From: Natribacillus halophilus
GTDB taxonomy: Bacteria > Bacillota > Bacilli > Bacillales > Marinococcaceae
NCBI RefSeq assembly: GCF_900100185.1
Contig: NZ_FNEN01000004.1
Location: forward strand, 160,505 to 224,504
DNA: 64,000 nt
Direction: 5' to 3'
Shown here: positions 8,022 through 17,900 of the stretch, in pieces
How the letters are laid out: every line of letters begins with the position of its first letter
How positions within the stretch are numbered: position 1 is the first letter of the stretch
Notes under the pieces: generated by a model
Told to the model about the DNA's origin: nothing
Database searches by the model: none
The model's input: the letters and a program-made list of their open reading frames with translations, nothing else
Translations under genes and position numbers: made by a program

Positions 8022-10064
8022 ATGACTACTTTACAGTTGCAAACAGGTGTAGAGGCATTGAAAGGCGTAGGGGCAGAAATGAAAAAAGATCTGGAACGCC
8101 TCGGCATCTTTACATGTGAAGATTTGCTTTGGCACTTGCCCCATCGGTATGAAAATGTGGAAATCCGACCTGTAGAGGAATTGGAACATGACGAACAGGC
8201 TACCCTCGTCGGTACCGTTCAGGGGCCGCCTGCGGTCAGGCACTATGGTGCCAAGAAAAACCGCCTGTCTCTTCGCCTCTTTACGGGTGGTCATCTCGTG
8301 CAGATCGTTGCTTTTAACCGCGCGTTTCTCAAGAATAAACTGCAACCGGATACGACCGTGACCGCTACCGGAAAATGGGATCGATATCGCGCGGTGCTCA
8401 CGGCTCAACGCCTGGAGGTCGGGGAACCTGACGAAACGCGTGCCTATTCCCCTGTCTATCCCATCTCCGGAAAACTTAACGTCCGGCAACTGGAACAATG
8501 GATCAAGCAAGTGCTCCAGCAAGAAGTGTTTCCGCCGGAGGTGCTTCCTTTGTCGATAAGAGACAGGTACAAACTGCCCGCGATGGCCGAGGCCCTTGTC
8601 GCGCTCCATCAACCGGAAAGCGCCCAAGCCTTGAAAAATGCGAGACGTCGCATCGTATACGAAGAATTTCTGCGTTTCCAATTGCGCATTCAGGCCTATA
8701 AACGCACACGCAGGGAAAGCGAGCGGGCGGTGCCGCTAAACATCAGTGCCGAAGCCACCCAACCCTTCACAGAAAGTCTGCCGTTTTCGCTTACCCATGC
8801 CCAGAGACGGTCGCTGCAGGAAATCATGAATGACCTGCGCGCTGACTTTAAAATGAACCGACTGTTGCAAGGGGATGTCGGTTCCGGGAAAACCGTCGTC
8901 GCAGCCTGCGCGATGTACGCGGTTGTCAGTGCAGGTAAGCAAACCGCATTAATGGTTCCGACCGAGATCCTCGCCGCCCAGCATGCGGAGAGCCTTGCCG
9001 ATTTTTTTCACCCCTATGGCATTGAACTCGCGCTTCTCACCGGTTCGACAAAAACAGCCCGGCGCAGGGAAATCCATGCGGGGTTGGCGAATGGCACGAT
9101 TTCGGTGATCGTCGGTACCCATGCCTTGATCCAGGCGAGCGTGCCTTTTCAGGATCTTGGCCTTGTCATCACCGACGAACAACATCGCTTCGGAGTGGAA
9201 CAAAGACGAGCCTTAAGGGAAAAGGGCAATCCGGACGCCCTGTTTATGACCGCCACGCCCATTCCGCGAACGCTCGCGATTACCGCTTACGGGGATATGG
9301 ATGTCTCGCGTATTGATGAACAGCCGTGCGGCCGTAAAGACGTGAAAACGTACTGGGTAAAGCCGGATATGCTCGAGCGGGTCGTTGATTTTGTCCGTAA
9401 AGAAACGGACACGGGAAGGCAGGCGTATCTCATTTGCCCCCTGATTGAGGAGAGCGAGCAACTGGACGTGCAAAATGCGGTGGATCTCCATGCTCACCTG
9501 CAAACGCTATTGCCCGCTCATCATGTCGGCCTCCTGCATGGTCGCTTACCCACTGAAGATAAGGAAGGGGCCATGGATAGCTTCACCAAGGGCGACATGG
9601 ATGTCCTCGTCGCCACAACCGTCGTCGAGGTGGGTGTCAATGTCGCGAACGCCACGGTTATGATTATCTATGATGCGGACCGGTTTGGCCTTTCGCAGCT
9701 CCATCAACTTCGCGGCCGGGTCGGGCGGGGAGCCGAGCAATCGTATTGCATTTTGCTAAGTGACCCCTCTTCGGAAACGGGAAAAGAACGCATGCGGATC
9801 ATGACCGAGACGACGGATGGGTTTATTTTGGCGGAAAAAGACCTGCAGCTGCGTGGCCCGGGAGATCTGCTCGGCCAGAAGCAAAGCGGCATGCCTGACT
9901 TTCGCCTTGCCGACCCTGTTCATGATTACAGAGCCCTGGAGACGGCACGCCAAGATGCCAGTGCGCTCCTGGATTCGGACTCATTCTGGCATCATGCCGA
10001 CTACGAGCCGCTCCGCAATGATTTAGAGGAGACCGGGGCGATCTCCGGAAAAAAATTGGATTAA
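8022..10064 (+). CDS. recG: ATP-dependent DNA helicase RecG
   Basis: Branch-migration helicase that rewinds stalled forks and Holliday junctions. The N-terminal wedge/OB domain (about 1-150) is followed by a superfamily 2 helicase core: Walker A GDVGSGKTVVA, DEQH box ITDEQHRFGVEQR, motif III TATPIPRT, motif VI QLRGRVGR, and the RecG TRG motif region near FILAEKDLQLRGPGDLLG. Length 680 aa matches the family. In B. subtilis recG also precedes fapR; here the gap is 77 bases and no terminator is seen. Confidence 0.97.
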   Translation: MTTLQLQTGVEALKGVGAEMKKDLERLGIFTCEDLLWHLPHRYENVEIRPVEELEHDEQATLVGTVQGPPAVRHYGAKKNRLSLRLFTGGHLVQIVAFNRAFLKNKLQPDTTVTATGKWDRYRAVLTAQRLEVGEPDETRAYSPVYPISGKLNVRQLEQWIKQVLQQEVFPPEVLPLSIRDRYKLPAMAEALVALHQPESAQALKNARRRIVYEEFLRFQLRIQAYKRTRRESERAVPLNISAEATQPFTESLPFSLTHAQRRSLQEIMNDLRADFKMNRLLQGDVGSGKTVVAACAMYAVVSAGKQTALMVPTEILAAQHAESLADFFHPYGIELALLTGSTKTARRREIHAGLANGTISVIVGTHALIQASVPFQDLGLVITDEQHRFGVEQRRALREKGNPDALFMTATPIPRTLAITAYGDMDVSRIDEQPCGRKDVKTYWVKPDMLERVVDFVRKETDTGRQAYLICPLIEESEQLDVQNAVDLHAHLQTLLPAHHVGLLHGRLPTEDKEGAMDSFTKGDMDVLVATTVVEVGVNVANATVMIIYDADRFGLSQLHQLRGRVGRGAEQSYCILLSDPSSETGKERMRIMTETTDGFILAEKDLQLRGPGDLLGQKQSGMPDFRLADPVHDYRALETARQDASALLDSDSFWHHADYEPLRNDLEETGAISGKKLD

Positions 10065-10107
10065 AGAGAGAAACTTGAATTTAACCTGGCGATGATTCAA
10101 ACTACAG

Positions 10108-10124
10108 TTAGGACCAAGTGATAG
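10108..10124 (+). promoter_or_regulatory. Possible FapR operator in front of fapR
   Basis: The 17 bases TTAGGACCAAGTGATAG form an imperfect inverted repeat resembling the TTAGTACC-type half sites known for FapR. It lies 18 bases before the fapR start, where autoregulation is expected. The match was made from memory of the consensus and is not scored. Confidence 0.4.
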
Positions 10125-10141
10125 AAATAGGTGCCAGCAGC

Positions 10142-10699
10142 ATGAAACGAGGGAAAGCAAAACGACAACAACATTTGGAAGAGATGATCGCACACAACCC
10201 CTTCATTACCGATGACGCTCTTGCTGAGCATTTTGGCGTCAGTGTACAAACCATTCGCCTCGATCGTTCCGAATTGGGTATTCCGGAAGTCAGGAGACGC
10301 ATTAAACAGCTGGCCGAAACGAATCATGATGATGTCAGAGCATTGAAGAATGAGGAGATTATCGGAGAGGTCGTGGATTTGCAACTGAATGAAACGGCGA
10401 TTTCCATCCTCGATATTACGGAGGATCATGTATTCGTTCGCAATGGCATTGCCAGAGGCCACCATCTCTTTGCCCAGGCGAATTCGCTGGCGGTTGCGAT
10501 CATCGATGATAAGTTCGCGGTAACCGGTCGGGCGAATGTCCGCTTTTCGCGACAAGTCTACGCGGGCGAACGTGTCGTGGCCAAAGCAAGGGTGACAAAA
10601 AAACGGGATGAGTGGCCGGTCATTACCGTCGATAGCTACGTCGACCAAACCCTTGTTTTTAAAGGGGAATTTGTAATGTCCACGGGAAAAGAAATGTGA
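10142..10699 (+). CDS. fapR: Transcriptional repressor FapR of fatty acid and phospholipid synthesis
   Basis: Repressor that is released from DNA by malonyl-CoA. An N-terminal DeoR-like helix-turn-helix (about residues 1-55, with DDALAEHFGVSVQTIRLDR) joins a hot-dog fold effector domain, with the conserved NGIARGHHLFAQANSLAVAI. The start at 10142 aligns with the B. subtilis start; an ATG-independent extension to 10118 is not supported. Length 185 aa. It heads the fapR-plsX-fabD-fabG-acpP operon that it is known to control in Bacillus. Confidence 0.95.
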   Translation: MKRGKAKRQQHLEEMIAHNPFITDDALAEHFGVSVQTIRLDRSELGIPEVRRRIKQLAETNHDDVRALKNEEIIGEVVDLQLNETAISILDITEDHVFVRNGIARGHHLFAQANSLAVAIIDDKFAVTGRANVRFSRQVYAGERVVAKARVTKKRDEWPVITVDSYVDQTLVFKGEFVMSTGKEM

Positions 10700-10727
10700 A
10701 TTTGCTATTAAAGGAGTCAAATCGACC

Positions 10728-11720
10728 ATGAAAATTGCCATTGACGCGATGGGAGGAGACCATGCGCCGAAAGCACAAGTAGCCGGAACATTGGCGGCCG
10801 TACGTGCGTTTGAAGATCTTGAGGTGACGCTCGTCGGTGATGAGGAAAAGATCCAACCCCACCTGTCCGGCCATGACCGCATTAAACTGTTACATACGAC
10901 GAGTGTCATCGAAAACGATGAAATGCCCACCCAGGCTGTGCGACGCAAAAAGGATTCATCGATGGTCCTCGCCGTCAGGGAAGTGCGCGAAAACCGGGCC
11001 GACGCTTGTATATCCGCGGGAAACACGGGCGCGCTAATGTCAAGCGGATTACTGCAAATCGGGCGTATTGAAGGCCTGGAACGCCCGGCGCTGGCACCGA
11101 TGCTGCCAACGCTTGACGGTGAAGGTTTTCTTCTGCTGGATGTGGGTGCGAATATTGAAGCCCGTGCGGCTCACCTACTCCAGTACGGCATTATGGGTGA
11201 CGTTTATATGCGGAAAGTAAAGAACCGCAAACGACCCAGGGTGGGCTTGCTTAATATCGGAGCCGAAGAAGGCAAAGGCAACGAGTTGACAAAGCAGGCC
11301 TATGAACAGATGCAGGATGCTGACTTTGAATTCGTCGGCAATGTGGAAGCTCGCGATGTATTAAACGGAGGTTGTGATGTCGTCGTTTGCGATGGATTTT
11401 CCGGAAACATTGTATTAAAATCGATCGAAGGCACGGCGGAATCCCTTTTTTCCATCTTAAAGTCGGAACTGGCCTCGACGATGAAAAATAAAATGGCCGC
11501 CGCCGTGTTAAAGCCATCTTTTAAAAATGTCCAGCAGAAATTAAGCTATTCCCATTACGGGGGAGCGGGATTGTTCGGCTTAAAGGCACCGGTCGTCAAA
11601 GCTCACGGATCATCCGATCACACCGCCTTCTTCCATGCGATTCGCCAGGCGAGACAGATGGTATCCGAAGAGGTGGCTCATATTATCGCTGCGGATTTGC
11701 AGAAACAGAGGGGGGAATGA
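10728..11720 (+). CDS. plsX: Phosphate acyltransferase PlsX
   Basis: Peripheral membrane enzyme that makes acyl-phosphate from acyl-ACP, the acyl donor for PlsY in phosphatidic acid synthesis. Signature N-terminus MKIAIDAMGGDHAPK, followed by ISAGNTGALMSSG and VCDGFSGNIVLKS blocks. Length 330 aa is typical. AAAGGAG lies ten bases upstream. It follows fapR and precedes fabD by six bases, within the FapR regulon. Confidence 0.96.
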   Translation: MKIAIDAMGGDHAPKAQVAGTLAAVRAFEDLEVTLVGDEEKIQPHLSGHDRIKLLHTTSVIENDEMPTQAVRRKKDSSMVLAVREVRENRADACISAGNTGALMSSGLLQIGRIEGLERPALAPMLPTLDGEGFLLLDVGANIEARAAHLLQYGIMGDVYMRKVKNRKRPRVGLLNIGAEEGKGNELTKQAYEQMQDADFEFVGNVEARDVLNGGCDVVVCDGFSGNIVLKSIEGTAESLFSILKSELASTMKNKMAAAVLKPSFKNVQQKLSYSHYGGAGLFGLKAPVVKAHGSSDHTAFFHAIRQARQMVSEEVAHIIAADLQKQRGE

Positions 11721-11726
11721 TTCGAT

Positions 11727-12674
11727 ATGGGAAAAATTGCCTTTTTGTTTCCGGGCCAAGGTTCACAAGCGCTGGGCATGGGATCGGCAGCTGCTGATGA
11801 TAGCGAAGCAGCGCAGGCGATTATGACACAGGCCGACGAAACCCTTGGCTTTGACCTTACCGGGATCATGGAAAACGGACCCGAGGACGAACTGAAAAAA
11901 ACGATGAATGCACAGCCGGCGTTGTTAACCGCCAGTACAGCATCCCTGCAACTGTTCTCCGCTGTCGGTATCCGGCCGGACTACGTGGCCGGCCACAGCC
12001 TCGGCGAATACAGCGCCCTCGTTGCCGCTGGCGCTATGGCGTTTCGGGATGCTGTCATGTGTGTGCGCAAAAGAGGCGAATTTATGGAGGAAGCCGTCCC
12101 TGCCGGTCAGGGAGCCATGGCGGCCGTGATGGGTATGGACAGGGACGACCTGGAAGCAGTGGTCACCGAGGTGAGCGCGGAAGGTGAGGCCGTGCAGCTG
12201 GCGAATTTGAATGCCCCCGGCCAAATCGCGATTTCCGGTTCGGCTGCAGGGGTCAAGGAAGCGGGCGAACGGGCGAAAAGCCGCGGCGCCCGTCGTGTCG
12301 TTCCCTTAAATGTGAGCGGTCCGTTTCATTCCCAGCTCATGGCCCCTGCCCGTGAGCAGTTGCAGGATGTGCTGGAACCGATCTCCTTCCAGAACAGCGA
12401 CGTTCCCGTCGTGATGAACGCGTACGCGGAATCGGCCACCGATGCTGAAACATTAAAGCAAGCCTTAATCACCCAGGTCACTGCCCCTGTCTTATGGGAA
12501 GATACCATTCGTTTCCTGCTCGCCGATGGGGTCGATACCTTTATAGAAATCGGCAGCGGCCAAGTGCTCTCCGGTTTGGTGAAAAAAATACAACGGCGTG
12601 ATGTGCATGTGTTTTCGGTGGAAAGCCGGGCCGATGTTGAAGCATGTGCGGAAGCGATTAAAGGGGGTTCGTAA
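11727..12674 (+). CDS. fabD: Malonyl-CoA:ACP transacylase
   Basis: Moves the malonyl group from CoA to acyl carrier protein for fatty acid elongation. The N-terminal FPGQGSQ motif, the nucleophile elbow GHSLGEYSAL (S91) and the catalytic His in GPFHSQLM are all present. Length 315 aa is normal. The gene directly abuts fabG (stop at 12674, start at 12675). Confidence 0.97.
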   Translation: MGKIAFLFPGQGSQALGMGSAAADDSEAAQAIMTQADETLGFDLTGIMENGPEDELKKTMNAQPALLTASTASLQLFSAVGIRPDYVAGHSLGEYSALVAAGAMAFRDAVMCVRKRGEFMEEAVPAGQGAMAAVMGMDRDDLEAVVTEVSAEGEAVQLANLNAPGQIAISGSAAGVKEAGERAKSRGARRVVPLNVSGPFHSQLMAPAREQLQDVLEPISFQNSDVPVVMNAYAESATDAETLKQALITQVTAPVLWEDTIRFLLADGVDTFIEIGSGQVLSGLVKKIQRRDVHVFSVESRADVEACAEAIKGGS

Positions 12675-13418
12675 ATGCAAGAAGGAAAAAAAGCGCTCGT
12701 CACCGGTGCCTCGCGCGGCATTGGCCGGGCGATTGCCTTACACCTTGCGAAAAACGGCGCGGATGTAGCCGTGAATTACGCGGGAAGTGAACAAAAGGCC
12801 TCTGAAACCGCGAAAGAATGCGAAAGCTACGGGGTAAATGCCTTTCCCATCCAGGCTGATGTCGCGGATGAAGAGGAAGTGAAGGCGCTCTTTAAAACGG
12901 TCGTCGATTCATTCGGCGGTTTGGATGTGCTCGTGAACAATGCCGGCATAACGCGGGACAATTTAATGATGCGCATGAAAGCCGACGAGTGGGACGAGGT
13001 GATGGACACGAATTTAAAAGGGGTATTTCTCTGCTCGAAAGCCGCTGTCCGCCCGATGATGAAGCAACGCGCGGGCTCGATTATCAATATCGGCTCCGTG
13101 ACCGGCTCCCTCGGAAATCCCGGACAAGCCAACTATACCGCGGCTAAAGCGGGCGTCATTGGATTGACGAAAACATTGGCACGGGAATTTTCTTCCCGGA
13201 ACATCCGCGTAAATGTCGTCGCACCGGGATTTATCGAGACAGAAATGACGGATGTGCTGGAAGGAGAGCAGACCGAGGCCTTGCTTTCGCAAATCCCCCT
13301 TGGCGAACTCGGGCGCCCGGAAGATGTCGCAGAGGCGGTCGGTTTTCTCGCCGACGACAAGAGCCGCTACATGACAGGCCAAACCCTGCATGTTGATGGC
13401 GGCATGTATATGCCATAA
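12675..13418 (+). CDS. fabG: 3-oxoacyl-ACP reductase FabG
   Basis: NADPH-dependent short-chain dehydrogenase catalysing the first reduction of the fatty acid cycle. TGASRGIG cofactor loop, NNAG, catalytic Ser in GSVTGS, and Y154/K158 of NYTAAKAG are visible. Length 247 aa. It is immediately downstream of fabD and 58 bases upstream of acpP, so its role as the housekeeping FabG is secure, unlike the two other SDR genes in this window (29.6 and 37.5 kb). Confidence 0.96.
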   Translation: MQEGKKALVTGASRGIGRAIALHLAKNGADVAVNYAGSEQKASETAKECESYGVNAFPIQADVADEEEVKALFKTVVDSFGGLDVLVNNAGITRDNLMMRMKADEWDEVMDTNLKGVFLCSKAAVRPMMKQRAGSIINIGSVTGSLGNPGQANYTAAKAGVIGLTKTLAREFSSRNIRVNVVAPGFIETEMTDVLEGEQTEALLSQIPLGELGRPEDVAEAVGFLADDKSRYMTGQTLHVDGGMYMP

Positions 13419-13476
13419 GTCAGGCTGGTTTTTTCCAGGCAAATATCATATAATCGTTCATAAAGGAGGAAGAAAA

Positions 13477-13719
13477 ATGGCAGAAGCAGAGACGATGGAA
13501 AGAGTGAAAAAGATTGTGGTTGACCGTTTGGGGGTCGATGAATCGGAAGTGATCGGAGAGGCAACGTTTAAAGATGATCTGGGCGCTGATTCTTTGGACG
13601 TCGTTGAGCTTGTGATGGAACTCGAAGATGAATTCGATATGGAAATCTCCGATGAAGAAGCTGAAAAAATCGCGACTGTCGCTGATGTTGTCAACTACAT
13701 AGAGGCCCAGTCCCAGTAA
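13477..13719 (+). CDS. acpP: Acyl carrier protein
   Basis: Acidic 80 aa carrier of growing acyl chains; the phosphopantetheine attachment serine is S39 in [20 protein letters not shown]. The start at 13477 follows AAGGAGG with a suitable gap and gives the usual length; the longer frame that starts inside fabG is not real. Last gene of the fapR operon before a hairpin. Confidence 0.97.
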   Translation: MAEAETMERVKKIVVDRLGVDESEVIGEATFKDDLGADSLDVVELVMELEDEFDMEISDEEAEKIATVADVVNYIEAQSQ

Positions 13720-13730
13720 TCTGATTGCAA

Positions 13731-13761
13731 GCAAGTTTCACCGTTGGGTGAAGCTTGCTTT
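13731..13761 (+). terminator. Hairpin after acpP, probable weak terminator
   Basis: Twelve-base stem (13731-13742 with 13747-13758, one G-T pair) around a GTTG loop, followed by only three T. It may attenuate rather than stop transcription into rnc. Confidence 0.6.
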
Positions 13762-13796
13762 CCCATTCCTGCATAAAAGGAGGCAAAAAAGAGGGA

Positions 13797-14558
13797 ATGA
13801 AATCAACTTCAAACCGTCGGCAGGGGCAAAGAAAAAACGTACACGTAGATAGCAAGCATAAACAAAAATTTCAGGATTTATTAAACCGGCTGGAATTGAC
13901 ATTTTCTGATGATCAATTGTTGTATCAGGCTTTTACCCATTCATCCTATGTGAACGAAAAGAAGATTGGCGGAGACAGCGATAACGAACGGTTGGAATTT
14001 TTGGGGGACGCCGTCCTGGAACTATGCGTGTCCCAATATCTCTATCGCCGATTTCGTACGATGCAGGAAGGGGAAATGACGAAATTGCGCGCGGCTGTCG
14101 TGCGCGAACCATCATTAGCTGAACTCGCCCGGGAGTATGATTTTGGCAGCCTCGTCTTTCTCGGCAAAGGAGAGGGCATGACCGGGGGGCGGGAACGTTC
14201 CGCTTTGCTCGCGGATGTTTTCGAAGCTTTCGTAGGCGCTCTTTACCTCGATCAGGGGCTGGAGGCCGTCGATACGTTTCTTGAGCGTACGGTTTACAAA
14301 AAAATCGAAACCGGCAGCTACACGGATGTGATGGATTTTAAAAGCCAGTTACAAGAGTTTGTCCAACGAGCAGCCGCGGGAAAGGTGACGTATGAGATCG
14401 TTGCTGAACAAGGACCGGCGCACAGTCGGGAATTTGTCTCCCGTGTATTCATCGATGGCGATCATCATGGGGAAGGGTCAGGGAAAACGAAAAAGTCCGC
14501 AGAGCAACATGCCGCCCAAAAAGCACTGATGCATTTTAGCACAGAAAACGAATCATAA
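13797..14558 (+). CDS. rnc: Ribonuclease III
   Basis: Double-strand-specific endoribonuclease for rRNA and mRNA processing. The signature [13 protein letters not shown] and the second acidic site [16 protein letters not shown] mark the catalytic domain (about residues 25-170); a C-terminal double-stranded RNA binding domain follows ([11 protein letters not shown] to EQHAAQKAL). The ATG at 13797 gives 253 aa, close to the B. subtilis enzyme; AAAGGAGG lies about 12 bases upstream. In Bacillus rnc is followed by smc; here a small convergent gene lies between them. Confidence 0.95.
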   Translation: MKSTSNRRQGQRKNVHVDSKHKQKFQDLLNRLELTFSDDQLLYQAFTHSSYVNEKKIGGDSDNERLEFLGDAVLELCVSQYLYRRFRTMQEGEMTKLRAAVVREPSLAELAREYDFGSLVFLGKGEGMTGGRERSALLADVFEAFVGALYLDQGLEAVDTFLERTVYKKIETGSYTDVMDFKSQLQEFVQRAAAGKVTYEIVAEQGPAHSREFVSRVFIDGDHHGEGSGKTKKSAEQHAAQKALMHFSTENES

Positions 14559-14559
14559 C

Positions 14560-14579
14560 CCCCGGGTGCACACCCGGGG
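14560..14579. terminator. Perfect GC hairpin between convergent genes
   Basis: CCCCGGGTG (14560-14568) pairs perfectly with CACCCGGGG (14571-14579), directly after the rnc stop. There is no T tract on either side, so termination is not certain; it could act for both convergent transcripts. Confidence 0.4.
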
Positions 14580-14611
14580 ATAGAAGTGAGAAGTGAGAGG
14601 TGGGCGGGGGG

Positions 14612-14845
14612 TTATTTATCGCTTGCGACTTTTATCCTTCCCAACTCGGAAACGAGGGCCTCCATTTCATTGACACTAATGTTTGACTGGCCGGTGACGT
14701 AGTCATAAATCTCCTTAATATCATCGTAGTAGTAGAGGTCGTAGGACGCCGGGTCGAGAACAACCGCGTTAACGACTTGCAGGTTTTCCTGCAGTTTTTC
14801 AAAAATGTAGTTCAGATTCTCTTCTGTTGCTTCATCAAGGTTCAT
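14612..14845 (-). CDS. UPF0435 / DUF1128 family protein (YfkK-like)
   Basis: A 77 aa acidic, helical protein with no signal peptide or membrane segment. The pattern NLNYIFEKLQENLQVVNAVVLDP then YDDIKEIYDYV and EMEALVSELGRIK resembles the UPF0435 family of Bacillus (YfkK). No function is known. It has a strong AAAGGAGG site and its own promoter and lies antisense between rnc and smc, which are normally adjacent in Bacillus. Confidence 0.8.
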   Translation of the reverse strand: MNLDEATEENLNYIFEKLQENLQVVNAVVLDPASYDLYYYDDIKEIYDYVTGQSNISVNEMEALVSELGRIKVASDK

Positions 14846-14868
14846 GGCGAGCCTCCTTTTCTAGTTCT

Positions 14869-14897
14869 ATTGTAGAAGGGATGAGCCTGTTTGAAAA
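14869..14897 (-). promoter_or_regulatory. Probable promoter of the UPF0435 gene
   Basis: On the minus strand TTTTCA (14892-14897) and TACAAT (14869-14874) are 17 bases apart. The site overlaps the region just before the smc start, so the two genes share a short divergent control region. Confidence 0.5.
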
Positions 14898-14931
14898 GGT
14901 TTCATGGCAAAAAGATTGTGAGGGAGCGCCT

Positions 14932-17900
14932 TTGCATTTAAAACGACTGGAAGTGACCGGTTTCAAATCGTTCGCCGCTCCCCTGGATATAGATTTTAAC
15001 GAAGGGATCACGTCGATTGTCGGGCCGAACGGAAGCGGCAAAAGCAATGTGGCCGACGGCATTCGCTGGGTCCTCGGTGAACAATCCGCCAAACAACTGC
15101 GCGGGGCGAAGATGGAAGATGTCATTTTTGCCGGAAGCGACTCTCGAAAAAGAGTCAACATCGCCGAGGTTTCCCTGATACTTGACAATGAAGATGAATA
15201 TATGATGAGCGATTTCAGTGAGATCAGCTTAACCCGCCGCCTTTACCGCACCGGTGAAAGCGAATATTTTTTAAATCGTAAACCTTGTCGCCGAAAGGAT
15301 ATCGTCGACCTGCTCGTCGATTCCGGTTTGGGAAAAGATGCCTATTCCATGATCGGGCAAGGGGAAGTAGACCAAATCCTTTCCTCGAAGCCGGAAGACC
15401 GCAGAACGATCTTCGAGGATGCCGCCGGGGTTTTAAAATATAAGTCCCGTAAATATGAGTCTGAGAAAAAACTGCAGGAGACGCTGGACAATCTGAATCG
15501 GGTGCAAGACATTTTATATGAACTTGAAGAGCAATTGACGCCGCTGGAACAGCAAGCCTCGACAGCGAAGGAATACTTACAGCACCAGGAAGAAAAAGAA
15601 CGGTTGGACATCGGGATTCTCGTCCATGACATCGAGGAGAAGCACGCCTCCTGGCAAGAATATAAAGAGTCGCTGGCCGATATCGAAAAAGAATGGCAAA
15701 CCGAAAAACAGAACCTCGATGAAGAGAAAGGCGCCCTGTCCCGCCAAAAAGAAACGCTTGCTCACCTGGAAAGCGAACTGGATACGCGGCAGAACGAATG
15801 GCTGGAGACGAGTGAAGCGCTGCAGCAACAGGAAGGCCATCGCAACCTCATGGTCGAACGAGGCAGCAATGCCCACGAGCGTCTGGACGAGTTGGACCGC
15901 AGAATCCGCGAGCTTCAGCAAGCCTGGGAAGAAAAACGTAAGCAACTGGATGAGGAAACCGAAACGCTGAACGAAAAAATAAGCGCGGAACAACAAAATA
16001 ATGAGCAGCTGCAAGCCATCGAGCAAAGATTGAACAAATCAAAGGCAGATGTGGAAAAAGAACTCGAGGACCTTAAGGGAAAGTATATCGATGCCCTTAA
16101 TACACAGGCAGCGAGCAAAAATGAACTGCGCTATACGAAAGAGCAACAGGAGAGAATCCAGGGGCGGCTGGAACGGTTACTTTCGCAAAACGAAGGAGAG
16201 CAAGAGCGCCTGGAAGACCAGGTCCGGGAAGAAGAAAAGGCTAAGCGGGAATGCGAGGAGATCGAAGAGCGCCTGCAAACTGAAAATCAATCGTATGAAC
16301 AAGCTCAAACCCATTTGACGGCAGTGCAGGAAGATAAGAATGATGCTGAACAAAAGTTATATGCAAACTACCGTAAAGGTGAAGATGCCCGCTCCCGCTT
16401 ACAGCTTTTGCAACGCATGGACGAAGAACATGCCGGATTCTATCAAGGCGTAAAGGCGGTTCTGCAAGCCGGGGAAGCACAGAAGCTGGCAGGGATTCAC
16501 GGTGCGGTAGGGGCGTTGATTGCAACGGAACAACGTTTTGAAAAAGCGGTGGAAACCGCATTGGGCGCGACGATGCAACACGTGATCGTGGAACAGGAGA
16601 AAGACGCGCGCCAGGCGATTCAATTTTTAAAAATGAATCGGCAAGGACGGGCTACATTTTTACCGCGCACCGTTATGAAACCGCGGTATATCCCGGGCGC
16701 CGTGCTGGACCGATTACGCGGAGATGAAGGATTTTGCGGTGTGGCCGCACACGTGCTTACGGTTGATGAACGGTTTGCGAATGTCATCGAAAATCTCCTC
16801 GGCCATGTGGTGCTCGCTGTTGACCTGGAAAGCGGGAACCGCCTGGCAAACATGGTGCAATACCGCAACCGCATCGTAACGCTCGATGGTGAGGTTATTA
16901 ATCCCGGCGGTTCCATGACCGGTGGCAGCGACAAGCGCAAGGGAATGGAACTGTTAAGTCGGCAACGGGAACAAGAAGAACTGGAAGAAAAGTTAAAACA
17001 ACTGGACGCGGAAACCGAAAAACTCGAGAAAAATGTAGCCGCTGTAAAGAAGAAAGTAGAAACTGCCGACAAAGCGGTGAGCGATCACCGTCAAACCGTC
17101 GACGATCTGCGCACACGCCTGGCGGAGGCGAAAGAAGCCCACGTTCACTTGCAGGCCGAATCGGGTAAAATGAACTCGGAGCTTTCCCTGTACAGGAAGG
17201 AAAAGGAATCACTGGAAGCGGAACAAGCCCAATGGGCTGAGCAAATGAGAGACCTGGAGGCGAAAGTAGCCAGGGAAACGGAAGAAAATGAACGGCTGCA
17301 GGCAGACATAGATGCGAAGGAAAAAGAAAAGGAAGAGCAGGAAGAATCCGAACAGGCTTTGCAGGAAGAGTTTACCCAGTTGCGCATACAGGCTGCGGCG
17401 AGAAAAGAACAAATGGACAGTCAGAGACAAACGGTAGACCGTCTGAAAAGTGATGTTGCCGCTGAGCAGAAAGATTTGCAAGCCGCCACAAAAGAACGGG
17501 AGAACCTCGAGCAACGCCTGCAGGAAGTCGAGGGGGGCTCCGACTCTCTCGATCAGGAGATCGAACAGTTAAAGCAACGCAAAAGCGAACTGGAACAACA
17601 AATCGATGCTTTGAAGCAACAGCGGGAAGAACAGCAACGCGCGATTGAAAAGAAGGAGCACCAGCTTTCAACGCTGGAAAACCGTGTGGCTGCTGCGGAA
17701 GAGAATCGTTACCAATTACAGGTCTCATATCAACACCTCGATATGGAACTGGACCAGCGGCTCGAACGTTTGCAGGCCGATTATGAGATTTCCTATGAAG
17801 CCGCCCGGCAACGGCCTTCTTTCGAGGAAGAAACGGTGGAGGACGCGCGAAAACGTTTAAAACTCGTGCAAAAAAGTATTGACGAGCTCGGCAGCGTAAA

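Noticed and set aside
10097..11026. A 309-codon open frame on the minus strand opposite fapR and plsX
   Set aside because: Both + strand genes are clear, conserved and have ribosome sites; the antisense product has no recognisable family and is a frame shadow.
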